Source: Pusillimonas sp. TS35 (GTDB taxonomy: Bacteria > Pseudomonadota > Gammaproteobacteria > Burkholderiales > Burkholderiaceae_B). From it: a stretch of 64,000 bases of DNA. Positions 51,696 through 60,106 of the stretch are shown piece after piece (position 1 is the first letter of the stretch; every line of letters begins with the position of its first letter). The notes beneath the pieces were generated by a model. It saw only the letters and a list, made by a program, of their open reading frames with translations, did no database searches and was not told the origin of the DNA. A program made the translations under genes and the position numbers. The stretch spans positions 1-64,000 of the forward strand of contig NZ_WWER01000004.1 in the NCBI RefSeq assembly GCF_009857885.1. Reading direction: 5' to 3'.

Positions 51696-52463
51696 ATGTC
51701 TGACCTGGTCAAAACCGAAATTCGGGAAGGTGTCCTGATTATCACAATCAACCGCCCCGAGGCGCGCAATGCGATCAACTATGACACTGCGCAGCAACTG
51801 GCGGCGGCGTTTGATGCGCTGGATCAGGACGACAGCATTGTCATTGGCGTTCTGACCGGCGCCGAGGGTACTTTCTGTTCGGGCATGGATCTGAAGGCGT
51901 TCGCCAAGACGGGCCAACGCCCGTACGCGGGCGACCGAGGTTTTGCGGGCATTTGTGAGCGCCCGCCCAGCAAGCCCCTGATCGCCGCCATCGAAGGCTA
52001 TGCGCTGGCAGGTGGTTTCGAGATTGCGCTGGCTTGCGACATGCTGGTGGCCGCTACCAACGCAAAATTCGGCCTGCCCGAAGTCAAGCGCGGTATTGTT
52101 CCGGGCTCTGGCGGCATGCTGCGCCTGCCCAGCCGCATGCCCTACCACATCGCGATGGAGGCGGTGCTGACCGGCGAAATGTTCTCCGCCGAACGCGCGC
52201 ATGGCTACGGCCTGGTCAATCGCCTGGTCGAACCCGGTCAGGCGCTGGACGGCGCCCTTGATCTGGCGCGGTTGGTGGCGGCCAACGGCCCGTTGGCTGT
52301 GCGTACCGCCAAGTCCATCGTCACACAGTCGCGCGACTGGCGCCAGGCCGATATGTTCGACCTGCAGCGTCCCCGCATTGCGCATATTTTTACCTCGGCT
52401 GATGCAAAAGAAGGCGCGACCGCCTTTGCCGAGAAGCGCAAAGCTGTGTGGACGGGCAAGTAA
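51696..52463 (+). CDS. Enoyl-CoA hydratase/isomerase (crotonase family)
   Basis: A 255-residue crotonase-fold protein. The oxyanion-hole segments are FCSGMDLKAF and IEGYALAGGFEIALACD. One catalytic-type glutamate is in FGLPEVKRG, but the other position is not clearly the usual Glu, so hydratase versus other crotonase activity is open. ATG 51696 (MSDLVKTE) is chosen; ATG 51690 is in frame. It lies 68 bp before the class I fumarase and may be co-transcribed. Confidence 0.87.
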   Translation: MSDLVKTEIREGVLIITINRPEARNAINYDTAQQLAAAFDALDQDDSIVIGVLTGAEGTFCSGMDLKAFAKTGQRPYAGDRGFAGICERPPSKPLIAAIEGYALAGGFEIALACDMLVAATNAKFGLPEVKRGIVPGSGGMLRLPSRMPYHIAMEAVLTGEMFSAERAHGYGLVNRLVEPGQALDGALDLARLVAANGPLAVRTAKSIVTQSRDWRQADMFDLQRPRIAHIFTSADAKEGATAFAEKRKAVWTGK

Positions 52464-52531
52464 CAGACGTATTTCCACATCGACCCGGCGGGCTGCCTGC
52501 GGCCCGCCATTTTCACGATTGAGCCTGACCT

Positions 52532-54058
52532 ATGACGACCATCATCAAAGAAGATGACCTGATCCAGTCCGTTGCCGACGCGGTGCAGTTCATCAGCTAT
52601 TACCACCCTGCCGATTACATCCAGCACCTGGCGCGCGCCTACGAGCGCGAGCAGAGCCCAGCTGCCAAGGATGCGATCGCGCAGATCCTCACCAACTCGC
52701 GCATGTGCGCCGAAGGCAAGCGTCCCATCTGTCAGGACACCGGCGTGGTGAACGTGTTCCTGAAGATCGGCATGGACGTGCGCATCGACAGTAAGCGCGG
52801 CATGCAGGAATTGTGCGACGAAGGCGTGCGCCGGGGCTACCTAAACCCTGACAACCCGCTACGCGCCTCTATCCTCACTGATCCGCTCTTCACGCGCAAG
52901 AACACGCGCGACAACACGCCCTGTATTGTCTCGGTCGAGCTTGTCGAAGGCGACAAGGTCGACGTGCAGGTGGCTGCCAAGGGCGGCGGCTCCGAGAACA
53001 AATCCAAGTTCGTCATGCTCAACCCCAGCGATTCGCTGGTCGATTGGGTGCTCAAGACGGTGCCGACCATGGGCGCGGGCTGGTGCCCTCCCGGCATGCT
53101 GGGCATAGGCGTGGGCGGCACGGCCGAAAAAGCCATGCTGCTGGCCAAGCAGTCGCTGATGGAAGACATCGATATGTACGAGCTGCTGCAGCGCGGGCCG
53201 CAGAACAAGCTCGAAGAGCTGCGCATCGAGCTCTATGAAAAGGTCAATGCCTTGGGCATCGGCGCCCAGGGGCTGGGCGGCCTGACCACGGTGCTGGATA
53301 TCAAGATCAACACCTTCCCGACCCACGCGGCCTCCAAGCCTGTGGCCATGATCCCCAACTGTGCCGCTACGCGTCACGTGCATTTCGTGCTGGACGGCTC
53401 CGGCCCAGCCGCGCTCACACCGCCCCCGCTGTCCACCTGGCCCGACGTGCATTGGGCGCCCGACTACAACAAGTCGCAGCAGGTCGACCTGAATACGCTT
53501 ACCCCCGAGCAGGTGGCAAGCTGGAAACCCGGCCAGACGTTGCTGCTGTCAGGAAAGATGCTGACGGGCCGCGATGCGGCGCACAAGCGCATCCAGGACA
53601 TGCTGGCCAATGGCGAGAAGCTGCCGGTGGACTTCACCAATCGCGTCATTTACTATGTCGGCCCGGTCGACCCGGTGCGCGAAGAAGTGGTGGGCCCCGC
53701 CGGCCCCACAACGGCCACCCGCATGGACAAGTTCACCGACATGATGCTCGAACAGACTGGCCTGATCGCCATGATCGGCAAGGCCGAGCGCGGCCCGGTT
53801 GCCGTCGAATCTATCCGCAAGCACAAGTCGGCTTACCTGATGGCAGTGGGCGGCTCGGCCTATCTGGTGTCCAAGGCCATTCGCGGCGCCAAGATCGTGG
53901 CTTTCGAAGACCTGGGCATGGAAGCTATCTACGAGTTCGACGTCAAGGACATGCCGGTGACGGTGGCCGTCGATTCGCAAGGCGTGTCGGTCCACGATAC
54001 CGGCCCGCGCGAATGGAAAGCTCGAATCGCCGAGATTCCGTTGGTTCCGGTGGCCTGA
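52532..54058 (+). CDS. Class I fumarate hydratase (iron-sulfur)
   Basis: A 508-residue class I (FumA/FumB-type) hydratase with both N-terminal and C-terminal fumarase domains in one chain. Likely cluster cysteines lie in NSRMCAEGKRPICQDTG and IPNCAATRH. Class I fumarases interconvert fumarate and malate, and several also hydrate mesaconate. The next two genes encode a dehydratase and a CoA-transferase, which makes a role beyond the citric acid cycle worth testing. Confidence 0.93.
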   Translation: MTTIIKEDDLIQSVADAVQFISYYHPADYIQHLARAYEREQSPAAKDAIAQILTNSRMCAEGKRPICQDTGVVNVFLKIGMDVRIDSKRGMQELCDEGVRRGYLNPDNPLRASILTDPLFTRKNTRDNTPCIVSVELVEGDKVDVQVAAKGGGSENKSKFVMLNPSDSLVDWVLKTVPTMGAGWCPPGMLGIGVGGTAEKAMLLAKQSLMEDIDMYELLQRGPQNKLEELRIELYEKVNALGIGAQGLGGLTTVLDIKINTFPTHAASKPVAMIPNCAATRHVHFVLDGSGPAALTPPPLSTWPDVHWAPDYNKSQQVDLNTLTPEQVASWKPGQTLLLSGKMLTGRDAAHKRIQDMLANGEKLPVDFTNRVIYYVGPVDPVREEVVGPAGPTTATRMDKFTDMMLEQTGLIAMIGKAERGPVAVESIRKHKSAYLMAVGGSAYLVSKAIRGAKIVAFEDLGMEAIYEFDVKDMPVTVAVDSQGVSVHDTGPREWKARIAEIPLVPVA

Positions 54059-54110
54059 TCCAGGCAGTAAGCCCCCACAGGGGCTGTCAACGAGTCCGGG
54101 GGCGACCAGG

Positions 54111-54142
54111 CCGGGCAGGCGGGCCCCGCCCGGCCTGCCCGG
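54111..54142 (+). terminator. Terminator-like hairpin after the fumarase gene
   Basis: CCGGGCAGGC (54111-54120) pairs with GCCTGCCCGG (54133-54142). The loop itself can pair GGGC with GCCC, so the structure is a long GC stem. Only TTCT follows, so it is a weak intrinsic terminator on its own; the C-rich tract downstream could support Rho. Confidence 0.55.
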
Positions 54143-54213
54143 TTCTCCGCTTTGGCCCCTCTCCTGGGCCTTTTCAGTTCTTCCTCCCCTTCCGCTTTTC
54201 CCCGTTTCCTTCT
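54143..54213 (+). promoter_or_regulatory. C/T-rich, G-poor tract (possible Rho utilisation site)
   Basis: Most bases in this stretch are C or T on the plus strand, with few G. This is unusual for the window and is the composition expected of a rut site in the RNA. Function is inferred only. Confidence 0.35.
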
Positions 54214-54368
54214 GTCCGCGCGCTGCGCGGTGGGGGCGTCCGTGCCTGCTGTAGGGGGGCGATGTGTGCGTCTCGCGGGCCAAAACCGTCGTTTCTTCGT
54301 TCGCTTTGGCGCCTTGAAACGCCCTGTTGCGCAAAACAAAATTCAAAAACCGGCCGGGAGCAGGCAAA

Positions 54369-54385
54369 GTGTCGGTTATAGACAC
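54369..54385 (+). promoter_or_regulatory. Inverted repeat GTGTC-N7-GACAC before the dehydratase start
   Basis: A 5-bp inverted repeat with a 7-bp centre ends three bases before the ATG at 54389, covering the place of the ribosome-binding site. It may be an operator or a small mRNA hairpin. No canonical Shine-Dalgarno sequence is visible here. Confidence 0.35.
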
Positions 54386-54388
54386 TAC

Positions 54389-55231
54389 ATGGATAATCCG
54401 ATGACGACTCCCAATCTTGATGCCTGGCTGGGACGCAGCGAAGCCTGCGACGACAGCCTCGACCTCAATCACGTCGAGCGGGTAGCGCTGGCGCTGGACG
54501 CCGCAGCCCCGGGCCAGGGCGAAGCACTGCCGCCGCTGTGGCAGTGGTGCTTTTTTATCAAGAGCGTGCCTTATGCCGAAACTGGTGCGGATGGCCACCC
54601 CGCGCGTGGCGGTTTCCTGCCGCCGGCAGACAACCGCAACCGTATGTGGGCGGGCGGCCGGGTGCGTTTTGTAGCGCCACTGCTTGCCGGTGTGCCCGCG
54701 CGCCGCACGTCCACCATCCTGAAGATTCAGGAAAAAGAAGGCCGTACCGGCAAGCTGCTGTTCGTTACCGTTGGCCACCGTTATACGCAGGACGGCAAGC
54801 TGTGCGTGGATGAGGAGCAAGACATCGTGTACCGCGAGCCTAGCCCGCCCAAGCTTCAGGGCACCATCGATGCGCCCGCCAGCCAGTGGTCCAGCGAGAC
54901 TGTGCCGCATTCGCTCATGTTGTTCCGCTATTCCGCGGTCACTTACAACGGCCACCGCATCCATTACGATTACCCCTATGTGACGGAAGTCGAAGGCTAT
55001 CCCGGCCTGGTTGCGCACGGCCCGCTGCTGGCCACCCAGATGTGCCGCGCGTTTGTCGAAGCCAATCCTGGCAAGGCCCCCGCCTTGCTGACATATCGGG
55101 GCTTGCGTCCACTGATTTCACCCAGGCCGTTCAAGGCAGCCGGCCGCATCGATGAGGACGGCAAGGCCAGCCTGTGGGTAGAGCAGGACGGCACCCTGGC
55201 GCATCAGGCAGAATTGGAGTTCAAACAATGA
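54389..55231 (+). CDS. HTD2/FAS1-type double hot-dog acyl-CoA dehydratase (hydratase)
   Basis: A protein of about 280 residues with two hot-dog modules. An N-terminal FAS1-like dehydratase half (PPLWQWCFFIKSV, RMWAGGRVRF) precedes a C-terminal half with the catalytic-type YNGHRIHYDYPYV and GLVAHGPLLATQM. This is the layout of mesaconyl-C4-CoA (3-methylfumaryl-CoA) hydratase and HTD2-type proteins. ATG 54389 or 54401 could be the start; neither has a good ribosome site. It overlaps the CoA-transferase gene by 4 bp, which strongly suggests a shared substrate. Confidence 0.82.
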   Translation: MDNPMTTPNLDAWLGRSEACDDSLDLNHVERVALALDAAAPGQGEALPPLWQWCFFIKSVPYAETGADGHPARGGFLPPADNRNRMWAGGRVRFVAPLLAGVPARRTSTILKIQEKEGRTGKLLFVTVGHRYTQDGKLCVDEEQDIVYREPSPPKLQGTIDAPASQWSSETVPHSLMLFRYSAVTYNGHRIHYDYPYVTEVEGYPGLVAHGPLLATQMCRAFVEANPGKAPALLTYRGLRPLISPRPFKAAGRIDEDGKASLWVEQDGTLAHQAELEFKQ

Positions 55232-56457
55232 CAGACACGCATCACGACGCGCACAGCGGCCACGCTGTGCCAGTAAGGCCCCGTCCCCTGGACGGCATCA
55301 CGGTGATCAGCATGGAGCACGCCATTGCTGCGCCGTTCTGCACGCGCCAGCTGGCCGATCTTGGCGCGCGGGTCATCAAGATCGAGCGCCCCGGCGTGGG
55401 TGATTTCGCGCGCAAGTACGATGAGCGCGTGAAGGGGCTGTCCTCGCATTTTGTGTGGACCAACCGATCCAAAGAAAGCCTGACGCTGGATCTTAAGCGC
55501 CCCGAAGCGCGCGAGGTGCTGGACAAGCTGCTGGGCCACGCCGATGTGCTGGTGCAGAACCTCGCGCCTGGCGCCGCGGCGCGCCTGGGCCTGTCGTACG
55601 AGGCCTTGTCGCCCGACCATCCGCGGCTCATCGTCTGCGATATTTCGGGGTATGGGGATGGCGGTTCGTATCAGGACAAGAAGGCCTACGATCTACTGAT
55701 CCAGAGCGAAGCAGGCTTTCTGTCCGTCACGGGCACGCCGGAAAGCCCGGCGAAAGCGGGCTGCTCGATTTCTGACATTGCCGCCGGCATGTACGCCTAC
55801 AGCAGCATTTTGTCGGCCCTGCTGCTGCGCGAGCGCACCGGCCATGGCAGCCGGCTCGATGTGTCCATGCTTGAAAGCATGGTCGAGTGGATGGGCTTCC
55901 CGATGTACTACGCGTTTGACGGCGCGCCTCCGCCGCCGCGTGCCGGCGCCTTCCATGCCACGATCTACCCCTACGGTCCGTTTCCGGTGGGCGACGGTAC
56001 CGAGGTTATGCTAGGCCTGCAGAACGAGCGTGAATGGGCAGCATTCTGCAAGACTGTGTTGGGCCAGCCCGAATTGGCGCAGGATGAACGTTTCAATTCC
56101 AATTCAAAGCGGGTCGCCAACAAAGAGGCGCTGCGGGTGCTGATCGTGACCGAGTTTGCGTCGCTCACGCGCCAGAAGGTGATCAGCTTGCTTGAAGAGG
56201 CCGCCATTGCCAACGCAGGCGTGAATACCATGGCCGATGTCTGGCACCACCCCCAGCTTGCCGAGCGCAATCGCTGGCGCCAGGTGGGTACCGAGAAGGG
56301 TGCCATCCCCGCCTTGATACCGCCGGCAAGCAGCAGCGCGTTTCAGGCCCGCATGGATGCCATTCCTGCGCTGGGCCAGCAGTCGCGCGGTATTCTGGCC
56401 GAGCTGGGCTATTCCGCTGCCCAGGTCGAGGATTACGCGAAGCAGGGGATTATCTGA
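55228..56457 (+). CDS. CaiB/BaiF family CoA-transferase (family III)
   Basis: A 409-residue class III CoA-transferase. The N-terminal Rossmann half has LADLGARVIKIERPGVGDFAR, and the catalytic aspartate fits KKAYDLLIQSEAGF. Members move CoA between carboxylic acids such as succinate, mesaconate, citramalate or carnitine. The start within the stop of the dehydratase gene implies coupling. The substrate is probably the acid whose CoA ester that dehydratase handles (inference). Confidence 0.9.
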   Translation: MTDTHHDAHSGHAVPVRPRPLDGITVISMEHAIAAPFCTRQLADLGARVIKIERPGVGDFARKYDERVKGLSSHFVWTNRSKESLTLDLKRPEAREVLDKLLGHADVLVQNLAPGAAARLGLSYEALSPDHPRLIVCDISGYGDGGSYQDKKAYDLLIQSEAGFLSVTGTPESPAKAGCSISDIAAGMYAYSSILSALLLRERTGHGSRLDVSMLESMVEWMGFPMYYAFDGAPPPPRAGAFHATIYPYGPFPVGDGTEVMLGLQNEREWAAFCKTVLGQPELAQDERFNSNSKRVANKEALRVLIVTEFASLTRQKVISLLEEAAIANAGVNTMADVWHHPQLAERNRWRQVGTEKGAIPALIPPASSSAFQARMDAIPALGQQSRGILAELGYSAAQVEDYAKQGII

Positions 56458-56541
56458 AGCAGAGGGTGGGCGCCGGCCAGGCCGGTGCCTGCTTGTGTCG
56501 GCATGCATCAAAAGAAAAAGCGCCGCGGCGTTAGTTCCGGC

Positions 56542-57036
56542 TCAATCCATTTTTTCCACGGCTTGATCGGCGCACGCGGCCAGCAGGGCGCCGACGGCGC
56601 CTTGGGCCAGCGTCAGGGCCGGCGCCAGGTCGGCCAGCGGCTGCAGTACGAAGGCGCGCAGGTGCATGCGGGGGTGTGGCACGGTCAGCGTGGGCGTATG
56701 GATGCGCGCATCCCCATACAGCAGCAAATCCAGATCCAGCGTGCGCGGCGCATTGCGGTACGGCCGTGTGCGGCCGTGCGCATGTTCGATTTCTTGCAGC
56801 AATGCCAGCAAGTCGTGCGGCGAAAGCGTTGTGTGCAACTCGGCGACGGCGTTGATGTAATCGGGGCCTGACGACGCCACCGGCGCGGTGCGATAGAACG
56901 GCGACAGGCGCAGGCCGTCAATGCCCGGTGCCTGTGCCAGGCTTGCCGCAGCCTGCTCGAGCGCCGCCCTGGCATCGCCCAGATTGGCACCCAGGCCGAT
57001 ATAGCAGCGATTCGTGGATGTGTTCGGTGCGGACAT
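56542..57036 (-). CDS. folK: 6-hydroxymethyl-7,8-dihydropterin pyrophosphokinase
   Basis: Transfers pyrophosphate from ATP to 6-hydroxymethyl-dihydropterin in folate synthesis. The 164-residue protein begins MSAPNTSTNRCYIGLGANLG and has the diagnostic RTLDLDLLLYGD and VPHPRMHLRAFVL motifs. The frame is open far upstream to 57771 within pcnB, but the start at 57036 matches the family. It is 89 bp after pcnB. Confidence 0.95.
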   Translation of the reverse strand: MSAPNTSTNRCYIGLGANLGDARAALEQAAASLAQAPGIDGLRLSPFYRTAPVASSGPDYINAVAELHTTLSPHDLLALLQEIEHAHGRTRPYRNAPRTLDLDLLLYGDARIHTPTLTVPHPRMHLRAFVLQPLADLAPALTLAQGAVGALLAACADQAVEKMD

Positions 57037-57125
57037 GGCTGGCTGGGTAAGGGCGAATAGTTGTTGAGCGCAGTGGTGGTACGTGTACCGCTCAGAAGGC
57101 GGCGGGCGCAGGGCCCTTGCCGCGC

Positions 57126-58493
57126 TCAGCCTTGTGCTTCGGGTGCGCCGCTCGCCTGTGCGCTGCGCTTGCGGCCGCGCCCGCGGCGGCGGCGGGAGGC
57201 CCCGCCCGGGCGGGTGTGCTGCTCGGCCTGCCTGGCCTCGATCATGCTGGCGCGATCGGCGTCGTCGGCGTTGGCTAGGTCCATCCACCACTGCGCCATC
57301 ACACTGTCCACCTCGCGCGCCTCGGCTCGCAACTGCAGGAAGTCTACCGCCGCGCGGAAGCGCGGTTGTTCGAGCATGCGCCAGATGGTGCGTGGATTGG
57401 CGTGCTCGAAGCGCGCCTGCATGAACCAGATGTCGCGCATGTCGGCTTGGAAGCGGCGCTGGATGGCCAGCTTGCGCGTTTGGGCGTCGAGCACGTCGTC
57501 CGCGGCCTGGACCAGTGCCTGTGCCGCGTGTTCGCCGCCGGCTGTGAGTTGGCGCCAGCGCGCATACACCGGCTTCCATAACAGCGCGGCAAATAGAAAA
57601 CTGGGGCTGACTGTCTTGCCCGAGCGCACCCGCATATCGGTGCGCGACAGCGCCAGTTCGATGAATGCCTCGCCACCTTCTTCTTGCAGCACGAGGTCGA
57701 TCAGCGGCAGCAGGCTGCGGTGCAGGCCCGAGGTGCGCAGGTGCTGCAGGCACTGCATGGCGTGGCCACAAGTGAGCAGCTTGAGTGTTTCGTCGAACAG
57801 CCGCGATGCGGGCACGTTTTCGATCAGCCCCGCCATGCGCATGATGGGATCATTGGTGGCGGGGTCGATGGTGCCATCGAGCTTGGCCGCAAAGCGGATG
57901 GCGCGCAGCATGCGCACCGGATCTTCACGGTAGCGGGCCTCAGGTTGGCCGATCATGCGCACAACGCGGTTCTTCAGATCGGCTACGCCGCGGTGGTAGT
58001 CGATGACCACTTCGCTGATCGGATCGTAATACAGAGCGTTGAGCGTGAAGTCGCGCCGCGCGGCATCTTCGGCTTGGGTGCCGAAGAGGTTGTCGCGGAT
58101 GATGCGGCCGTGTTCGTCCGTGAACTCATCGCCGTTTGCAGTGGCGCGGAAGGTGGATGTTTCGATGATTTCTTGCCCGAACACCACGTGTACGAGCTGG
58201 AAGCGCCGCCCAATGATGCGTGCGCGGCGAAACAGCGGGCGCACCTGTTCGGGCGTGGCGTTGGTGGCGACGTCGAAATCCTTGGGCACCAGGCCCACGA
58301 TCAGGTCGCGTACCGCGCCGCCCACGATATAGGCCTCGTAGCCTGCGTTGCGCAGGACTTCGCAAACCTTGATGGCGTGGCGGGATACGTTGCGGCGGTC
58401 GATGCCGTGTTTTTCGCGGGGCAGCCTGATGGGGCCGCGGGTGGCCGGCGAAAACAGGCGCTCGACGAAGTTTTTTATTGTCTGCTTCAGCAT
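57126..58493 (-). CDS. pcnB: Poly(A) polymerase I
   Basis: Adds poly(A) tails that mark RNAs for decay. The 455-residue protein has the nucleotidyltransferase signature GGAVRDLIVGLVPKDFDVATNA (within residues 57-80) with its metal-binding DxD. The C-terminal 40 residues are Arg-rich and basic, likely RNA-binding. It is distinguished from CCA-adding enzyme by this tail and by the LFRRARIIGRRFQLVHV segment. It is followed by folK, a conserved order in gamma- and beta-proteobacteria. Confidence 0.94.
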   Translation of the reverse strand: MLKQTIKNFVERLFSPATRGPIRLPREKHGIDRRNVSRHAIKVCEVLRNAGYEAYIVGGAVRDLIVGLVPKDFDVATNATPEQVRPLFRRARIIGRRFQLVHVVFGQEIIETSTFRATANGDEFTDEHGRIIRDNLFGTQAEDAARRDFTLNALYYDPISEVVIDYHRGVADLKNRVVRMIGQPEARYREDPVRMLRAIRFAAKLDGTIDPATNDPIMRMAGLIENVPASRLFDETLKLLTCGHAMQCLQHLRTSGLHRSLLPLIDLVLQEEGGEAFIELALSRTDMRVRSGKTVSPSFLFAALLWKPVYARWRQLTAGGEHAAQALVQAADDVLDAQTRKLAIQRRFQADMRDIWFMQARFEHANPRTIWRMLEQPRFRAAVDFLQLRAEAREVDSVMAQWWMDLANADDADRASMIEARQAEQHTRPGGASRRRRGRGRKRSAQASGAPEAQG

Positions 58494-58502
58494 GGCGGTA
58501 TT

Positions 58503-59204
58503 TTATGACTTTGCGTCGCGCATGTCCTCGAAGAGGTCGATCACCCGCCAGCCGCGCTCGCGCGCCAGCTCACGCAGCACCGGGCTGGGATTGGTGGCGA
58601 TGGGGTGGGAGACCACTTCAAGCAGAGGCAGGTCGTTGTGCGAATCGCTGTAGAAGTGGATGGACGTAAAGTCGTCCATCGTCTGGCCCATGCCGGCCAG
58701 CCATTGTTGTACACGTGTGATCTTGCCGGCCTGGAAGCTGGGGACGCCCGAAATACGGCCGGTGTAGCGGCCCTCGTGCATTTCGGGGATGGTGGCGATC
58801 AGGTGCGGGATATTGAAGGCGCGGGCGATGGGCGCGGTGACGAATTCGTTGGTGGCCGTGACAATGGCGCACAAGTCGCCCTGGCCCAGGTGCTGCTCGA
58901 CCAGCGCGATTGCACTGGGCAGGATAGCCGGCAGGATGACTTGCGCCATGTACGCTTCATGCCATTCGTCCAGCTCCCGCAGTGTGCCGCGGGTGAGCAG
59001 GCCAAGCATGAACTCGGCGGACTGCTCCGCGGTCAGGCGCCCGGCGTTGTAGCGTTCCATCAGTTCTTCGTTGCGGCGCTGCGCCTCAATGGGATCACCT
59101 GCGCGGCCAGTGCGGGCCAGGAAGTCGGCCCATTGGTAGTCGCTGTCAAGCGGCAGCAGTGTGTGGTCGAGGTCGAAAAGCGCCAGGCGTTGGGTGGTAG
59201 TCAT
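58503..59204 (-). CDS. HAD-IB family phosphatase (SerB-like)
   Basis: A 233-residue haloacid-dehalogenase hydrolase. Motif I is FDLDHTLLP, the helical cap follows, and the acidic motif IV is FYSDSHNDLPLLE. It resembles phosphoserine-phosphatase-like and glycerol-3-phosphatase-like HAD-IB proteins; substrate not assignable. It lies between hda and pcnB, the usual place in this group. Confidence 0.88.
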   Translation of the reverse strand: MTTTQRLALFDLDHTLLPLDSDYQWADFLARTGRAGDPIEAQRRNEELMERYNAGRLTAEQSAEFMLGLLTRGTLRELDEWHEAYMAQVILPAILPSAIALVEQHLGQGDLCAIVTATNEFVTAPIARAFNIPHLIATIPEMHEGRYTGRISGVPSFQAGKITRVQQWLAGMGQTMDDFTSIHFYSDSHNDLPLLEVVSHPIATNPSPVLRELARERGWRVIDLFEDMRDAKS

Positions 59205-59300
59205 GGATATCCGGAAATAATGATGTTCTGTGCGTCGTGCCGCTGGGCCTTGCGTGTGGCGTTGCGCACTATGTTGCCTGCAGTGCGGCGTACGGGCCCG

Positions 59301-60011
59301 CTAGCCATGCTGCCCGGGCTCCGCGGCGGGCTGGCCCGACGCCAGCAAATCTTTTAGCAAGGGCAGGGTGATGGCCCGGTGTTTTTCGAGAGAGTAGCGG
59401 TCGAGCGCGTCGAGCAGCGCGCTGAGCAGCCGCATATCGCGCGAATAGTGCGTGAGGATCCACGCCACGACCTCGGGCGCCAGCCGTAGCCCGCGCTCGG
59501 CGGCGCGAGTTTCCAGCGCTTGGGCGCGGTCTTCGTCGGACAGCAGCTCGAGCCGATAGACCACGTCCCAGCCCAGCCGGGTGCGCAGGTCTTCGCGCAG
59601 CGGCATGGCCATGGGGGCGCGGTCGCCCGCCAGCACGATGGCAAACGCCTCGCCCGTGGCGGCCACTTCTCGCCAGCGATTGTACAGGGCGAACAGCGCC
59701 GCCTGCCCGTCCGTGCTCAGCCCCTCGATGTTGTCGATGGCGACCAGGCGCCAGGGCACGACGTCGGCTGTGGCGATGGCCGTGAGCTCGCGCGCAGCAC
59801 TGGCGGGCTCGATGTAGCAGGCGTCGGCGCGCCCCGCGACAGCGCGCAGCAGATGTGTGCGGCCGGCGCCGGGTGCGCCCCACAGATAGATGGCGCGGCC
59901 GGCTTCGCAACGGGCCAGCGCGTCGAGCGCGGCCGCGTTGCGGCCCGCAACGAAATTCTCGAGCGAAGGCGGTGAAGGCGGCAGGAGGTCGAGGAGCAAT
60001 TGCTGTGTCAT
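59301..60011 (-). CDS. hda: DnaA regulatory inactivator Hda
   Basis: An AAA+ protein related to DnaA that, with the DNA-loaded sliding clamp, promotes DnaA-ATP hydrolysis. The 236-residue product starts with a clamp-binding-like QQLLLDL at residues 3-9. It has the Walker A variant GAPGAGRTH (Arg in place of Lys, as in other Hda proteins) and Walker [10 protein letters not shown]. It is divergent from purM with a 95-bp intergenic region. Confidence 0.93.
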   Translation of the reverse strand: MTQQLLLDLLPPSPPSLENFVAGRNAAALDALARCEAGRAIYLWGAPGAGRTHLLRAVAGRADACYIEPASAARELTAIATADVVPWRLVAIDNIEGLSTDGQAALFALYNRWREVAATGEAFAIVLAGDRAPMAMPLREDLRTRLGWDVVYRLELLSDEDRAQALETRAAERGLRLAPEVVAWILTHYSRDMRLLSALLDALDRYSLEKHRAITLPLLKDLLASGQPAAEPGQHG

Positions 60012-60106
60012 GGCCCCCGGGGCGGCATGGTGCGCGCGTTCATCGTAAAATCCACATTCAGGTTCATACTAAACATGCAATTCTTGCACATCCCACGGCT
60101 TTTCTC

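Larger units (their letters stand above)
54059..54388 (+). other. 330-bp gene-free leader between fumarase and dehydratase genes
   Basis: No coding region is supported. It contains a GC-rich hairpin (54111-54142), then a roughly 70-nt pyrimidine-rich stretch (54143-54213), a second GC-rich part, and an inverted repeat just before the next start codon (54369-54385). Confidence 0.6.

Noticed and set aside
56542-57771. A 409-codon open frame that would make a much larger FolK
   Set aside because: Only the part from 57036 resembles FolK. The upstream part is pcnB read in another frame.
59301-60011. Loss of the Walker A lysine in Hda as a sign of inactivation
   Set aside because: Arg at this position is also found in E. 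coli Hda, so it is normal for the family.
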